Positions 26,703 to 34,789 of a DNA stretch of 64,000 bases are shown piece by piece. The notes below the pieces were generated by a model that was given only the letters and a program-made list of their open reading frames with translations, ran no database searches and was not told the origin of the DNA. Source of the stretch: Rhodobacteraceae bacterium EL53 (GTDB taxonomy: Bacteria > Pseudomonadota > Alphaproteobacteria > Rhodobacterales > Rhodobacteraceae); contig OMPR01000013.1 of the NCBI GenBank assembly GCA_900313015.1, positions 650,725-714,724 of the forward strand, in the 5' to 3' direction. The position numbers were made by a program, and so were the translations under genes. Position 1 is the first letter of the stretch; each line of letters begins with the position of its first letter.

Positions 26703-27365
26703 TCATGGTTCGTCAGTGTCCGAGGAATGCTTCCTTCGAATTTTGTGATTGCAAGTCGCTACCCGAGTTGTTCTGCAAAGTCGTGGTGAGAACCTAAAGA
26801 GTAAAATCAAGGCTCCCAGCACCGCTACCATGCCAATCATGTACCCGATGATATGCTGCATCACGATATCAATGGAGTGTTCGCACAGAAACTCTTGGTC
26901 GTGTTGGATGCGGTGTATCAAAAGCGAAGTTACCAACGACGATACGAAACCTCCAAGAATCAGTATTCTCCAAGCTCGGGGGTGCAGCATGTCTTCCCGC
27001 CGGTTGCAAAGCGTTGACCAATCCAAAAGGCAAAATATCGCTGGCGCGGTGCAAATATTGACTGCCATGATCCCTATGAGTTTCACGGCAGTTAAAGTGG
27101 TATCACAATAGAGAAAGCACCCGGCAATCGTTCCTGGAAGCAGGTAGAGCGGAGCGCGCTTACCTTCAAAGAAACTAACAATGACAATAATTCCAAAAGG
27201 TAGGAAGACGATAGACGACGTCGGGGACAGGTTTGTGACAAAATTGATTTGCAGAGGAAGCAACAGCTCTCCAGTAAGCACAATCGAGCCAATCAAAAAA
27301 ACACTATGGCAGAACATTTTCGAAAGAGGTTCAGAGAATTTTTCGGATAAACGTCCGCTGGTCAT
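26703..27365 (-). CDS. Multi-pass membrane protein of unknown function
   Basis: 220 residues with about five or six hydrophobic segments (for example VFLIGSIVLTGELLLPL, SSIVFLPFGIIVIVSFF, ILGGFVSSLVTSLLI, MIGMVAVLGALILLF). The LSPTSSIVFLPFG...EGKRAPLYLLPGTIAGCFL region vaguely recalls MASE1-type sensory membrane domains, which have a proline-rich first loop and a G(K/R)RA turn, but there is no attached output domain. A ribosome site is not obvious for the ATG at 27365. The local base composition is AT-rich compared with the flanks, as for the next two genes, suggesting later acquisition. Confidence 0.6.
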   Translation of the reverse strand: MTSGRLSEKFSEPLSKMFCHSVFLIGSIVLTGELLLPLQINFVTNLSPTSSIVFLPFGIIVIVSFFEGKRAPLYLLPGTIAGCFLYCDTTLTAVKLIGIMAVNICTAPAIFCLLDWSTLCNRREDMLHPRAWRILILGGFVSSLVTSLLIHRIQHDQEFLCEHSIDIVMQHIIGYMIGMVAVLGALILLFRFSPRLCRTTRVATCNHKIRRKHSSDTDEP

Positions 27366-27500
27366 TTGACTGACCTCAAGGTTGGGACCCTTATTGAAAT
27401 TGCAGATCCAATAACTTGAGAGCGCGTGGTTAAAGGCCGGTACTGCCGCTTGCTGGGCGTTTTGGGCCAGAGGCTTTGGGCTGAGGCGTGGGTGAAGCGT

Positions 27501-27806
27501 CTATTGGTTGGGGAGTTGGTAAAGCCCTGCGCCAAGGGCACGGTTCTGGAGGACCAAGCCCTTGTCGACGAGTTTCTTGAGCGTGCGGTGGAACGTTGGC
27601 TGGGATATCCGGCGAAGAGTCGGGTGATCACGCACAACATCTGTTGTGCAGACGGATCGGTCTTCTGCATCGTTCCATGCGTTTGCATAGAAGGCGAGCA
27701 GCACATCTCGCTCATTCGGGGAAAGCTTATCAAGACCAAGGTCAAGCTCCATCGTATTTAGCAAATCTCGCAGCTGTGCGATTTGGACCAAAATGCCTGA
27801 ACTCAT
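27501..27806 (-). CDS. Small winged-helix DNA-binding protein (MarR-like)
   Basis: About 101 residues from the ATG at 27806; the frame is open for nine further codons upstream. The pattern LSPNERDVLLAFYANAW, CTTDVVRDHPTLRRISQPTFHRTLKKLVDKGLVLQNRALGAGLYQL reads as a helical lead followed by a winged helix-turn-helix with the recognition helix at ISQPTFHRTLKKLV. No effector domain is present. It is in the same direction as its neighbours but separated from each. Targets are unknown. Confidence 0.72.
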   Translation of the reverse strand: MSSGILVQIAQLRDLLNTMELDLGLDKLSPNERDVLLAFYANAWNDAEDRSVCTTDVVRDHPTLRRISQPTFHRTLKKLVDKGLVLQNRALGAGLYQLPNQ

Positions 27807-27848
27807 AAGAACGCCCTGTCTCAGATTGTACAAAGCACAATAAGGGGT

Positions 27849-28553
27849 CTACTTCAGGCAATCAACTTGTATATCAATATCGGCGTTTCTTGGCCACTTT
27901 TTAAAAGTTTTATGTTTTTTTCGGCGCAATGGTGCGGGAAATTGAAGGTCACGATAGTCATTTTGAGGCCAAGCCGCGCGTGCCCGTGTATTGCTGCGAG
28001 CCGCCCCAATGGACAATCCGAGCGCCGTTGTTGTTGTTGGCAAACGTAAAGAGCAATCAGCTATCGCTTTTCTCTCAGCGGTAAAATCATTTCGGGCAAA
28101 GGTAGATGACAATATAACGATGGTAAGGGCGGGTTCGCATGTGCGCAGTTCGATAAGTTTGTTCACGACATTGTCCATTTCATCGAAAGAATCGATGTCT
28201 ATGAAGAAAACTGTACTGCTTGCATCAAGCCGACTAACACGCAGCCAAGCCTGTTCCGGGTTCGAGAAATAGGTAAGGGTTCTTGCGTGTTGATTAAGTG
28301 TGCTGGCACATGCCCTCAGATCATAATCTCGACAAGTCAATATGACTAAGTCCAAATCTTTGGTCTCCAGCGGTGTAAGATAACCTTTCTCTTGGGTTCG
28401 CTTGGTATACTTCCGCATCAATTTGCGTATTAACTGTCCGTCTTTTTGAGGTTTTTCTCGGAAAATTTTTAGTCTCAATGTCAGGAAGCGAAGCTTCAAA
28501 AAGGCTGCTAAAAGCAGTGACCTCGGCTGTTTGAATATTCGTGAAATTATCAT
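27849..28553 (-). CDS. Protein of unknown function, possible receiver-like fold
   Basis: Not recognised. The ATG at 28553, with GGAGGGGG just upstream, gives 234 residues. A basic, leucine-rich N-terminus leads to a central alpha/beta region: DLDLVILTCRDYDLRACASTLNQ, TVFFIDIDSFDEMDNVVNKLIEL, ALTIVILSSTFARNDF. The hydrophobic strands alternate with helices and the acidic cluster FFIDIDSF resembles a degenerate CheY-like receiver. The C-terminus is basic (RRKKHKTFKKWPR). It lies upstream of rpsA on the opposite strand in an AT-rich stretch. Confidence 0.62.
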   Translation of the reverse strand: MIISRIFKQPRSLLLAAFLKLRFLTLRLKIFREKPQKDGQLIRKLMRKYTKRTQEKGYLTPLETKDLDLVILTCRDYDLRACASTLNQHARTLTYFSNPEQAWLRVSRLDASSTVFFIDIDSFDEMDNVVNKLIELRTCEPALTIVILSSTFARNDFTAERKAIADCSLRLPTTTTALGLSIGAARSNTRARAAWPQNDYRDLQFPAPLRRKKHKTFKKWPRNADIDIQVDCLK

Positions 28554-28734
28554 GGCATTCCCCCTCCACAAGGTAATCATTATGACTATTCATATTGAAT
28601 ATCAAGAGGGGATTTTCCCGCGTTTAGTTATCTATTTGCTCGGAGTGGTAAATTTGTAGACACATTTTGAGACTAAGATGTGAGCTTCACACAGAGCTAT
28701 TCTCGCTGATTTTTGTTGCGAACTTAGCTTTTCC

Positions 28735-28763
28735 TTGCGCTCAAAAGGGAATCCGCCTATACG
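28735..28763 (+). promoter_or_regulatory. Putative sigma-70 promoter of rpsA
   Basis: TTGCGC (28735-28740) and TATACG (28758-28763) are separated by exactly 17 bases, 186 bases upstream of the rpsA start. The 395-bp gap before rpsA contains no gene; this promoter and the hairpin that follows are what it holds. Confidence 0.6.
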
Positions 28764-28811
28764 CGCCTAGTCTATACAAGGGCGGCTAACGTCTGGATGG
28801 CATTTCTGAGC

Positions 28812-28848
28812 AGGGCTGAGGCGATCCTCGGCCCTTTGTGTTTGTTTG
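28812..28848 (+). promoter_or_regulatory. Terminator-like hairpin in the rpsA leader
   Basis: AGGGCTGAGG and CCTCGGCCCT pair (one G-U) around a CGAT loop, followed by TTTGTGTTTGTTT. It lies about 50 bases after the predicted promoter and 100 bases before rpsA, so transcripts must pass it. An attenuator, or a leader structure for S1 autoregulation, are possible roles. Confidence 0.5.
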
Positions 28849-28948
28849 GTTCAGAGATACACCGGGCCACGTTCTGTGACGCTAAACCAAGACCGGCGGA
28901 GACAACCGCACGGCCAGAAAAATCGTTGTAAAGGAAACCAGAGACCTC

Positions 28949-30628
28949 ATGGCTCAAAACGTATCTATGGAAGACTTCGAAGCGCTGCTGCAGGAAAGCT
29001 TCGAAATGGACACCCCCGAAGAGGGTTCCGTTGTTAAAGGCAAGGTAATCGCGATCGAAGCGGGCCAGGCCATCATCGACGTCGGCTACAAAATGGAAGG
29101 CCGCGTTGATCTTAAAGAATTCGCAAATCCCGGTGAAGCTCCTGAAATCGCTGTAGGCGACGAAGTAGAAGTTTTCCTGCGCTCGGCTGAAAACGCCCGT
29201 GGCGAAGCGGTTATCTCTCGTGAGATGGCGCGCCGCGAAGAAGCATGGGATCGCCTGGAAAAAGCATACGCAGACGAAGAGCGCGTCGAAGGCGCAATCT
29301 TTGGTCGCGTCAAAGGCGGCTTTACTGTCGACCTGGGTGGCGCAGTTGCGTTCTTGCCCGGTTCGCAGGTTGACGTACGCCCTGTACGCGACGCTGGCCC
29401 TCTGATGGGTCTGAAGCAGCCGTTCCAGGTTCTGAAAATGGACCGTCGTCGTGGCAACATCGTTGTTTCGCGTCGTGCTATCCTCGAAGAATCGCGTGCC
29501 GAACAGCGCGCCGAAGTCATTGGCAACCTGTCCGAGGGTCAGGCCGTCGATGGTGTGGTCAAGAACATCACCGAATACGGTGCGTTTGTTGACCTTGGCG
29601 GCGTTGACGGTCTTTTGCACGTGACCGACATGGCATGGCGTCGTGTGAACCACCCGTCCGAGATCCTGTCGATCGGTGAAACGGTTAAGGTTCAGGTCAT
29701 CAAGATCAACAAAGAGACTCACCGTATCTCCTTGGGCATGAAGCAGCTGCAGGAAGATCCATGGGATCTGGTTGCTGCCAAGTACCCACTGGAAACAACG
29801 CACACTGGTCGCGTGACCAACATCACCGATTACGGTGCATTTGTTGAGCTCGAGCCCGGCGTTGAAGGTCTGGTTCACGTGTCCGAAATGTCTTGGACCA
29901 AAAAGAACGTACACCCAGGCAAAATCGTGTCCACTTCGCAAGAAGTCGAAGTCATGGTTCTGGAAATCGACGGCGCCAAGCGTCGCGTTTCGCTGGGTCT
30001 CAAGCAGACCATGCGCAACCCTTGGGAAGTGTTTGCAGAAACACACCCCGAGAACACAGAAGTCGAAGGCGAAGTCAAAAACATCACCGAATTCGGTCTG
30101 TTTATTGGTCTCGAAGGCGACATCGACGGCATGGTTCACCTCTCCGACCTGTCATGGGACGAGCGCGGCGAAGATGCGATCCAGAACTACCGCAAAGGCG
30201 ACATGGTTTCGGCTGTTGTCTCCGAGGTTGACGTCGACAAAGAGCGTATCTCGCTGTCGATCAAAGCTCTGGGTGGTGACAAGTTCGCAGAAGCGGTTGG
30301 CGGCGTGAAACGCGGTTCGATCGTAACTGTTGAAGTGACAGCCATCGAAGAAGGCGGCATCGAAGTGGTTTATGAAGGCATGAAATCCTTCATCCGTCGC
30401 TCTGATCTGTCGCGTGACCGTGCTGAGCAGCGCCCTGAGCGTTTCAATGTTGGCGACAAGGTCGACGTTCGCGTCACCAACGTCGACAGCAAGACACGCC
30501 GTCTGGGTCTGTCGGTCAAGGCACGCGAAATTGCGGAAGAAAAAGAAGCCGTGGAACAGTATGGCTCCTCGGACTCTGGCGCATCGCTGGGTGATATCCT
30601 TGGCGCAGCACTGAAGTCAGGCGACTAA
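28949..30628 (+). CDS. rpsA: 30S ribosomal protein S1
   Basis: 559 residues with six S1 repeats. The recognisable cores include VVKGKVIAIEAGQAIIDVGYKMEG, GAIFGRVKGGFTVDLGGAVAFLPGSQV, GVVKNITEYGAFVDLGGVDGLLHVTDMAW, GRVTNITDYGAFVELEPGVEGLVHVSEMSW, and GEVKNITEFGLFIGLEGDIDGMVHLSDLSW. The protein binds mRNA on the 30S subunit and helps initiation. Codon use is strongly biased, as expected for a highly expressed gene. AAGGAAACC lies upstream of the ATG; promoter, leader hairpin and downstream terminator make it a separate transcription unit. Confidence 0.98.
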   Translation: MAQNVSMEDFEALLQESFEMDTPEEGSVVKGKVIAIEAGQAIIDVGYKMEGRVDLKEFANPGEAPEIAVGDEVEVFLRSAENARGEAVISREMARREEAWDRLEKAYADEERVEGAIFGRVKGGFTVDLGGAVAFLPGSQVDVRPVRDAGPLMGLKQPFQVLKMDRRRGNIVVSRRAILEESRAEQRAEVIGNLSEGQAVDGVVKNITEYGAFVDLGGVDGLLHVTDMAWRRVNHPSEILSIGETVKVQVIKINKETHRISLGMKQLQEDPWDLVAAKYPLETTHTGRVTNITDYGAFVELEPGVEGLVHVSEMSWTKKNVHPGKIVSTSQEVEVMVLEIDGAKRRVSLGLKQTMRNPWEVFAETHPENTEVEGEVKNITEFGLFIGLEGDIDGMVHLSDLSWDERGEDAIQNYRKGDMVSAVVSEVDVDKERISLSIKALGGDKFAEAVGGVKRGSIVTVEVTAIEEGGIEVVYEGMKSFIRRSDLSRDRAEQRPERFNVGDKVDVRVTNVDSKTRRLGLSVKAREIAEEKEAVEQYGSSDSGASLGDILGAALKSGD

Positions 30629-30649
30629 GCTTTACTCCATCTGAATCTG

Positions 30650-30685
30650 AAGGCCCTGCAACGCAAGTTGTGGGGCCTTTTTCGT
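30650..30685 (+). terminator. Rho-independent terminator of rpsA
   Basis: AAGGCCC...GGGCCTT extended by TGCAAC/GTTGTG makes a long stem with a GCAA loop, followed by TTTTT, 22 bases after rpsA. Confidence 0.92.
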
Positions 30686-31114
30686 TGTGGGGATTCTTGA
30701 AAGGTGAACTCCCGCCTGCCCTAAATGCATTGAAATGCATCTAGGATCAGTTGGGCTGGGCAGGGCGCCTTTGGCACCCTGCGGGTGCATCTAGAAGCAA
30801 ATGTTGGGCCCAAGCTGGAATGATTAGGTAAGAAGGGAGGTGCCCGGATTTCACATTTCGCGAAGGAAAGGTGCCGCAGCGCAGAGGGGCGAGGTGTGGA
30901 ACTTGCCCCTAATAGTTAACGAATCATCGCTTCTAAGTGTGCTGTGAGAAGCAAGAGATCGGCGAAACTGAAGAGGTCGAAGGGACGTAAAGGGCGGAAA
31001 TTGAAATTATTCTGGATATTTAGGCCAGATTAGTTTCCCCCATTCCCAATTTTTTCCTATACTCTCAGACCAATAGCACACAGCCACCTTGTTGCCTTGG
31101 GAGGGGAACAGCAC
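30686..31114. other. Intergenic region between rpsA and ihfB
   Basis: No gene is visible in these 429 bases. The first half holds the AAATGCATTG tandem repeat and a hairpin flanked by TGCATCTAG (30721-30794). The second half is purine-rich and must contain the ihfB promoter, which I cannot place with confidence. Confidence 0.7.
30721..30794. repeat. Short direct repeats flanking a hairpin
   Basis: AAATGCAT occurs twice 10 bases apart (30723 and 30733). TGCATCTAG occurs at 30736-30744 and 30786-30794, flanking a near-perfect hairpin, GCAGGGCGCC/GGCACCCTGC (30760-30782). An 18-base sequence starting CTAAATGCAYTGAAA is found again at 36749-36766, upstream of pth, with 16 of 18 matches. Confidence 0.6.
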
Positions 31115-31396
31115 ATGATCCGTTCTGAACTGATCCAGAAAATCGCAGACGAAAACCCACATCTTTATCAGCGTGACGTTGAGCGGATTGTGAATACTGT
31201 GTTCGAAGAAGTCACGGATGCTATGGCGCGCGGCGACCGGGTTGAATTGCGCGGCTTCGGCGCATTTTCGGTCAAACAGCGAGACGCGCGGATTGGTCGC
31301 AATCCAAGGACCGGCGAAACAGTGCATGTCGAAGAGAAGCACGTGCCATTTTTTAAGACCGGCAAATTGCTACGAGATCGATTGAACGGAAAGTAA
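31115..31396 (+). CDS. ihfB: Integration host factor subunit beta
   Basis: 93 residues from the ATG at 31115 with GAGGGGAAC upstream. The HU/IHF fold is evident: [49 protein letters not shown], the DNA-contacting beta arm [32 protein letters not shown] with its conserved NPRTGE and Pro. It pairs with the alpha subunit to bend DNA in transcription and replication. The adjacency to rpsA and trpF is common in proteobacteria. Confidence 0.97.
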   Translation: MIRSELIQKIADENPHLYQRDVERIVNTVFEEVTDAMARGDRVELRGFGAFSVKQRDARIGRNPRTGETVHVEEKHVPFFKTGKLLRDRLNGK

Positions 31397-31397
31397 C

Positions 31398-31751
31398 ATG
31401 ATGCGCTACATTCGCTACGCGGTCCTGGGATCACTGGGGATCATCTTGATCTCAGTGTCTCTGGCAAACCGTGGTATGGTCACACTGAAACTTATGCCGG
31501 ATGATCTGGCTGACCTTCTGGGCTTCAACCACGGGATTGCTCTCCCGTTGTTTGTTGTTGTCCTTGGGGGCGTGGTTGTCGGGCTAATCCTCGGCTTCCT
31601 GTGGGAGTGGCTGCGCGAGCACAAGCATCGCAAGGATGTCAGCACCAAGAAACGCGAGGTGCGCAAACTGGAACGCGAAGTCGGCAAGCTGAAAGCACAA
31701 AAGAACGAAGGCAAAGACGAAGTTCTGGCCATTTTGGACGAGGCAAGCTGA
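31398..31751 (+). CDS. lapA: LapA-domain membrane protein
   Basis: 117 residues with two membrane helices ([20 protein letters not shown] and [24 protein letters not shown]) joined by a short loop, followed by a basic, charged coiled-coil tail ([25 protein letters not shown]). This is the LapA (DUF1049) arrangement, associated with lipopolysaccharide assembly. It starts one base after ihfB and ends 7 bases before trpF, so the three are probably co-transcribed. Confidence 0.87.
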   Translation: MMRYIRYAVLGSLGIILISVSLANRGMVTLKLMPDDLADLLGFNHGIALPLFVVVLGGVVVGLILGFLWEWLREHKHRKDVSTKKREVRKLEREVGKLKAQKNEGKDEVLAILDEAS

Positions 31752-31758
31752 GCCTGCC

Positions 31759-32406
31759 ATGTCTGATGATGTGAGCGTCAAAATTTGCGGCCTGACTACA
31801 GTTGAGCAGATTCAGGCCGCTGCGACTGCTGGGGCCCGATACGTGGGCTTTGTGTTTTTTCCAAAATCCCCGCGTCATCTGGATGTTCCCAAAGCGGCTG
31901 AACTGGCTGGGCAAGTACCACTTGGGATTGCCAAGGTTGCTTTGACGGTGAATGCGACAGATGCGGAATTGGACCATATTCTGGCCTCGGTACCGCTGGA
32001 CATGTTGCAGCTTCACGGCAAGGAAAGCACAGCACGCGTTTCTGAAGTTAAAGAGCGCTATGGTTTGCCCGTGATGAAAGCCATCGGCGTCGCAGATCAA
32101 GCGGATTTGGCGCAGATTGACGTGTATTCCCAAGTCGCTGATCAGTTGTTGATTGATGCAAAACCTCCGAAAGAGGCTGTGCTTCCGGGGGGGAATGGGT
32201 TGTCCTTTGACTGGCGTCTGCTCGCCGGGCGTAAATACTGGCAGTGTCCATGGATGTTGGCCGGTGGGTTGACGCCTGACAATGTGGCTGAGGCGGTCCT
32301 GATGACGGGGGCGCAGCAAGTTGATGTATCCTCGGGCGTGGAAAGCGCACCTGGCATTAAAGATGCTGAAAAGATCCGGGCGTTTGTGTCCGCTGTGAGC
32401 GGATAA
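31759..32406 (+). CDS. trpF: Phosphoribosylanthranilate isomerase
   Basis: 215 residues of a TIM barrel. The N-terminal [15 protein letters not shown] carries the general-base Cys, [16 protein letters not shown] follows, and the phosphate-binding end includes [14 protein letters not shown] and [15 protein letters not shown]. It catalyses the Amadori rearrangement in tryptophan synthesis. trpF is normally followed closely by trpB in this group; here 635 bp of decayed sequence intervene. Confidence 0.97.
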   Translation: MSDDVSVKICGLTTVEQIQAAATAGARYVGFVFFPKSPRHLDVPKAAELAGQVPLGIAKVALTVNATDAELDHILASVPLDMLQLHGKESTARVSEVKERYGLPVMKAIGVADQADLAQIDVYSQVADQLLIDAKPPKEAVLPGGNGLSFDWRLLAGRKYWQCPWMLAGGLTPDNVAEAVLMTGAQQVDVSSGVESAPGIKDAEKIRAFVSAVSG

Positions 32407-32431
32407 TAGGCCTGACCCGTACGATTTAGTT

Positions 32432-32661
32432 TTGGGGGAACGAGATACCATCACACCAGACGACGTCGAATTCTTGGAGAAGATCGTGAGCGACACGATC
32501 TGCTCCAGTCCGGTGAATCCGGAAAAAATAAGCGTTTGGTCATTTTGTTGGTGTGTGCGATTGCGCTGATCCTATTGTCCAAGATCATCGTCAGCCTTTA
32601 CCCTGATGCAGTTGATCAACGAATTAGCGATATGTCTTCGTTGATTTCTTTTTTAGACTAG
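32432..32661 (+). pseudogene. Frameshifted remnant of a small membrane-protein gene
   Basis: From a TTG at 32432 one frame reads GERDTITPDDVEFLEKIVSDT. A second frame, offset by two bases, carries KNKRLVILLVCAIALILLSK and IIVSLYPDAVDQRISD up to TAG at 32659-32661: a membrane helix with a polar tail. The second frame has no start codon ahead of the helix. Joined by one frameshift they would make a plausible 75-residue protein, so I read this as a broken gene. After it, a 42-codon frame beginning MIGAAVTVLMTNRSS (about 32669) may belong to the same decayed locus. Confidence 0.35.
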
Positions 32662-32708
32662 ACGCGGCAATGATCGGGGCTGCTGTGACGGTTTTGATGA
32701 CCAACCGG

Positions 32709-32987
32709 TCATCTCTCAAACAAACACAGGCAAACATTGAACTGCGACGTGAGATTGGGTACCGCATTGCGGATCAGCAAGATCGTTTGGGATCGTAGAC
32801 CTTTTTGCTTAGCAGATCGTACATATTGGGCCACTTTTTGTAGATCTCGCTCGCTATGTGGAAATCCGCGCAGTGTTTCCGTTAAATGCCGTGTGCAAAT
32901 AGCTGCTAAATGTTCCTCAATCGAAATGGCTTTGCGCCGCGCTATGTACGATGCAAAGGCAATTTGGGGTGTGATGCGTTTAGGCAT
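32709..32987 (-). CDS. Possible small protein antisense in the trpF-trpB gap
   Basis: About 92 residues from the ATG at 32987. The reading (MPKRITPQIAFASYIARRKA, then ISIEEHLAAICTRHLTETLR and SERDLQKVAQYVRSAKQKGL) has a protein-like mix of charged and hydrophobic helical residues. An AGGAGG is present about 17 bases upstream, too far for a good start; a GTG at 33005 overlaps that site. It may be the remains of a gene rather than an active one. Confidence 0.3.
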   Translation of the reverse strand: MPKRITPQIAFASYIARRKAISIEEHLAAICTRHLTETLRGFPHSERDLQKVAQYVRSAKQKGLRSQTILLIRNAVPNLTSQFNVCLCLFER

Positions 32988-33041
32988 GGCAAATTTCGCC
33001 ATCACCTCCTATGAACATCTGGCACGACGACGGAGACTGTT

Positions 33042-34289
33042 ATGGACCACGATCTTTTCAATTCCTTCATGTCCGGCCCTGACGAAAGCGGTCGATTTGG
33101 TAAGTTTGGCGGACGGTTTGTCAGCGAAACTCTGATGCCTCTCATCCTGTCATTGGAAGAGGAATACGAGAAGGCCAAGACCGATCCGACGTTTTGGGCG
33201 GAAATGGATGATCTGTGGACCAATTATGTTGGTCGCCCATCCCCGCTGTATTTTGCAGAACGCCTGACCGAGCATTTGGGTGGAGCCAAAATCTACCTCA
33301 AGCGGGATGAGCTGAACCACACCGGCGCGCACAAAATCAACAACGTTTTGGGGCAGATCATTCTGGCCCGCCGCATGGGCAAGACCCGGATCATTGCTGA
33401 AACCGGGGCAGGGCAGCACGGTGTTGCAACCGCAACTGTCTGCGCCAAGTTCGGTTTGAAATGCGTGGTTTATATGGGGGCACACGACGTTCAACGTCAG
33501 TCCCCCAACGTGTTCCGTATGCGTTTGCTGGGGGCCGAGGTCATTCCGGTGACATCGGGACGAGGCACGCTCAAGGATGCGATGAACGATGCGCTGCGCG
33601 ATTGGGTGACCAACGTGCGCGACACCTTCTACTGCATCGGCACTGTTGCAGGTCCGCACCCTTACCCGGCGATGGTCCGCGATTTCCAATCCATCATCGG
33701 CAAAGAAGCCAAAGAACAGATGCAGGCCGCCGAAGGTCGTCTGCCCGATACTCTGATCGCTGCCATCGGTGGTGGGTCAAACGCGATGGGCCTGTTCTTT
33801 CCGTTCCTTGATGACAAAGACGTCAACATCATCGGGGTCGAGGCCGGTGGCCGTGGCGTGAATGAAAAGATGGAACATTGTGCATCCCTGACGGGCGGTC
33901 GTCCGGGCGTGTTGCACGGCAACCGGACTTACCTGTTGCAAGACGACGATGGTCAGATTTTGGAAGGCTATTCCATTTCAGCGGGTCTGGATTACCCTGG
34001 AATTGGCCCTGAACATTCTTGGCTGCACGATGTTGGTCGCGCGCAGTATGTGTCGATCACGGACAAGGAAGCTCTGGAAGCGTTCCAGCTATGTTGTTCG
34101 ACCGAAGGGATTATCCCGGCGCTCGAGCCTAGCCATGCTTTGGCGCATGTGATGAAAATCGCACCAGAGCTGCCCGCGGATCACCTGATTTGTATGAACA
34201 TGTGCGGGCGGGGAGACAAAGATATCTTTACCGTGGCCAAGCACCTTGGCTTCGATATGTCAGATACCGAAGGGCGTGCGGCAGACTAA
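33042..34289 (+). CDS. trpB: Tryptophan synthase beta chain
   Basis: 415 residues. The PLP lysine Lys98 lies in the diagnostic [16 protein letters not shown]. The glutamate motif [13 protein letters not shown], the phosphate loop GGGSNAMG and the substrate segment CGRGDKD are all intact. It condenses indole with serine to give tryptophan. GGAGAC sits just upstream of the ATG. trpA is not in this window. Confidence 0.98.
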   Translation: MDHDLFNSFMSGPDESGRFGKFGGRFVSETLMPLILSLEEEYEKAKTDPTFWAEMDDLWTNYVGRPSPLYFAERLTEHLGGAKIYLKRDELNHTGAHKINNVLGQIILARRMGKTRIIAETGAGQHGVATATVCAKFGLKCVVYMGAHDVQRQSPNVFRMRLLGAEVIPVTSGRGTLKDAMNDALRDWVTNVRDTFYCIGTVAGPHPYPAMVRDFQSIIGKEAKEQMQAAEGRLPDTLIAAIGGGSNAMGLFFPFLDDKDVNIIGVEAGGRGVNEKMEHCASLTGGRPGVLHGNRTYLLQDDDGQILEGYSISAGLDYPGIGPEHSWLHDVGRAQYVSITDKEALEAFQLCCSTEGIIPALEPSHALAHVMKIAPELPADHLICMNMCGRGDKDIFTVAKHLGFDMSDTEGRAAD

Positions 34290-34315
34290 ACCGACCAGAG
34301 CACCCAAAGAACAAG

Positions 34316-34354
34316 AAAAAGACCAGCCCAAGATATTGGGCTGGTCTTTTTTTG
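34316..34354. terminator. Strong Rho-independent terminator of trpB
   Basis: AAAAAGACCAGCCCAA and TTGGGCTGGTCTTTTTTT form a long perfect stem around GATA. The A-run on the left lets it act on both strands, serving the convergent DUF2237 gene too. Confidence 0.93.
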
Positions 34355-34398
34355 TCTAAGCGTGCCCGATGGTCAGGCCAACGCTGGTTGGACTGCCG

Positions 34399-34779
34399 TC
34401 AATCAGGTGCCTCAACCGCATGCTGCTCCAGTATCGGTAAGGGCGCGATTTCCAACGCGCGTTGGTGCGTCGCTTGCAAATCAACCTTTGGCGCACACCC
34501 CTCATCGTGGGCTTGCAGAAAACGGCTTGCACAAAGACACCACTTATCGCCTGGCTTCAGCCCTGCGAAGCCGAATTCAGGGCGGGGTGTGCTCAGGTCA
34601 TTTCCGACGTATTTGGAATAGGCTAAGAACTCGGCCGTCATGACAGCGCAAACTGTATGGCTGCCTTGGTCCTGGGCGCAGGTGTTGCAATGGCCATCGC
34701 GAAAGAAGCCGGTCAGGGGGGTTGTTGAGCAGGGCGTCAACGGTCCCCCGAGTGCATTGATGCTTGGATCTGGTTTCAT
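34399..34779 (-). CDS. DUF2237 family protein
   Basis: 126 residues. The conserved DUF2237 core is clear: NALGGPLTPCSTTPLTGFFRDGHCNT, GSHTVCAVMTAEFLAYSKYVGNDLSTPRPEFGFAGLKPGDKWCLCASR. Its several cysteines (PCS, HCNTC, VCA, WCLC) are family-conserved and suggest metal or redox chemistry, but no activity is established. It is cytoplasmic as far as can be seen. The serine-hydrolase gene lies 10 bases upstream on the same strand, so the two may be co-transcribed. Confidence 0.92.
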   Translation of the reverse strand: MKPDPSINALGGPLTPCSTTPLTGFFRDGHCNTCAQDQGSHTVCAVMTAEFLAYSKYVGNDLSTPRPEFGFAGLKPGDKWCLCASRFLQAHDEGCAPKVDLQATHQRALEIAPLPILEQHAVEAPD

Positions 34780-34789
34780 ACCATCCAGC

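Noticed and set aside
28772-30139. A 455-codon open frame antisense to rpsA
   Set aside because: It is the mirror of the biased codon use in rpsA: the translation is dominated by Phe, His, Asp and Val with no domain, and rpsA is unambiguous on the other strand.
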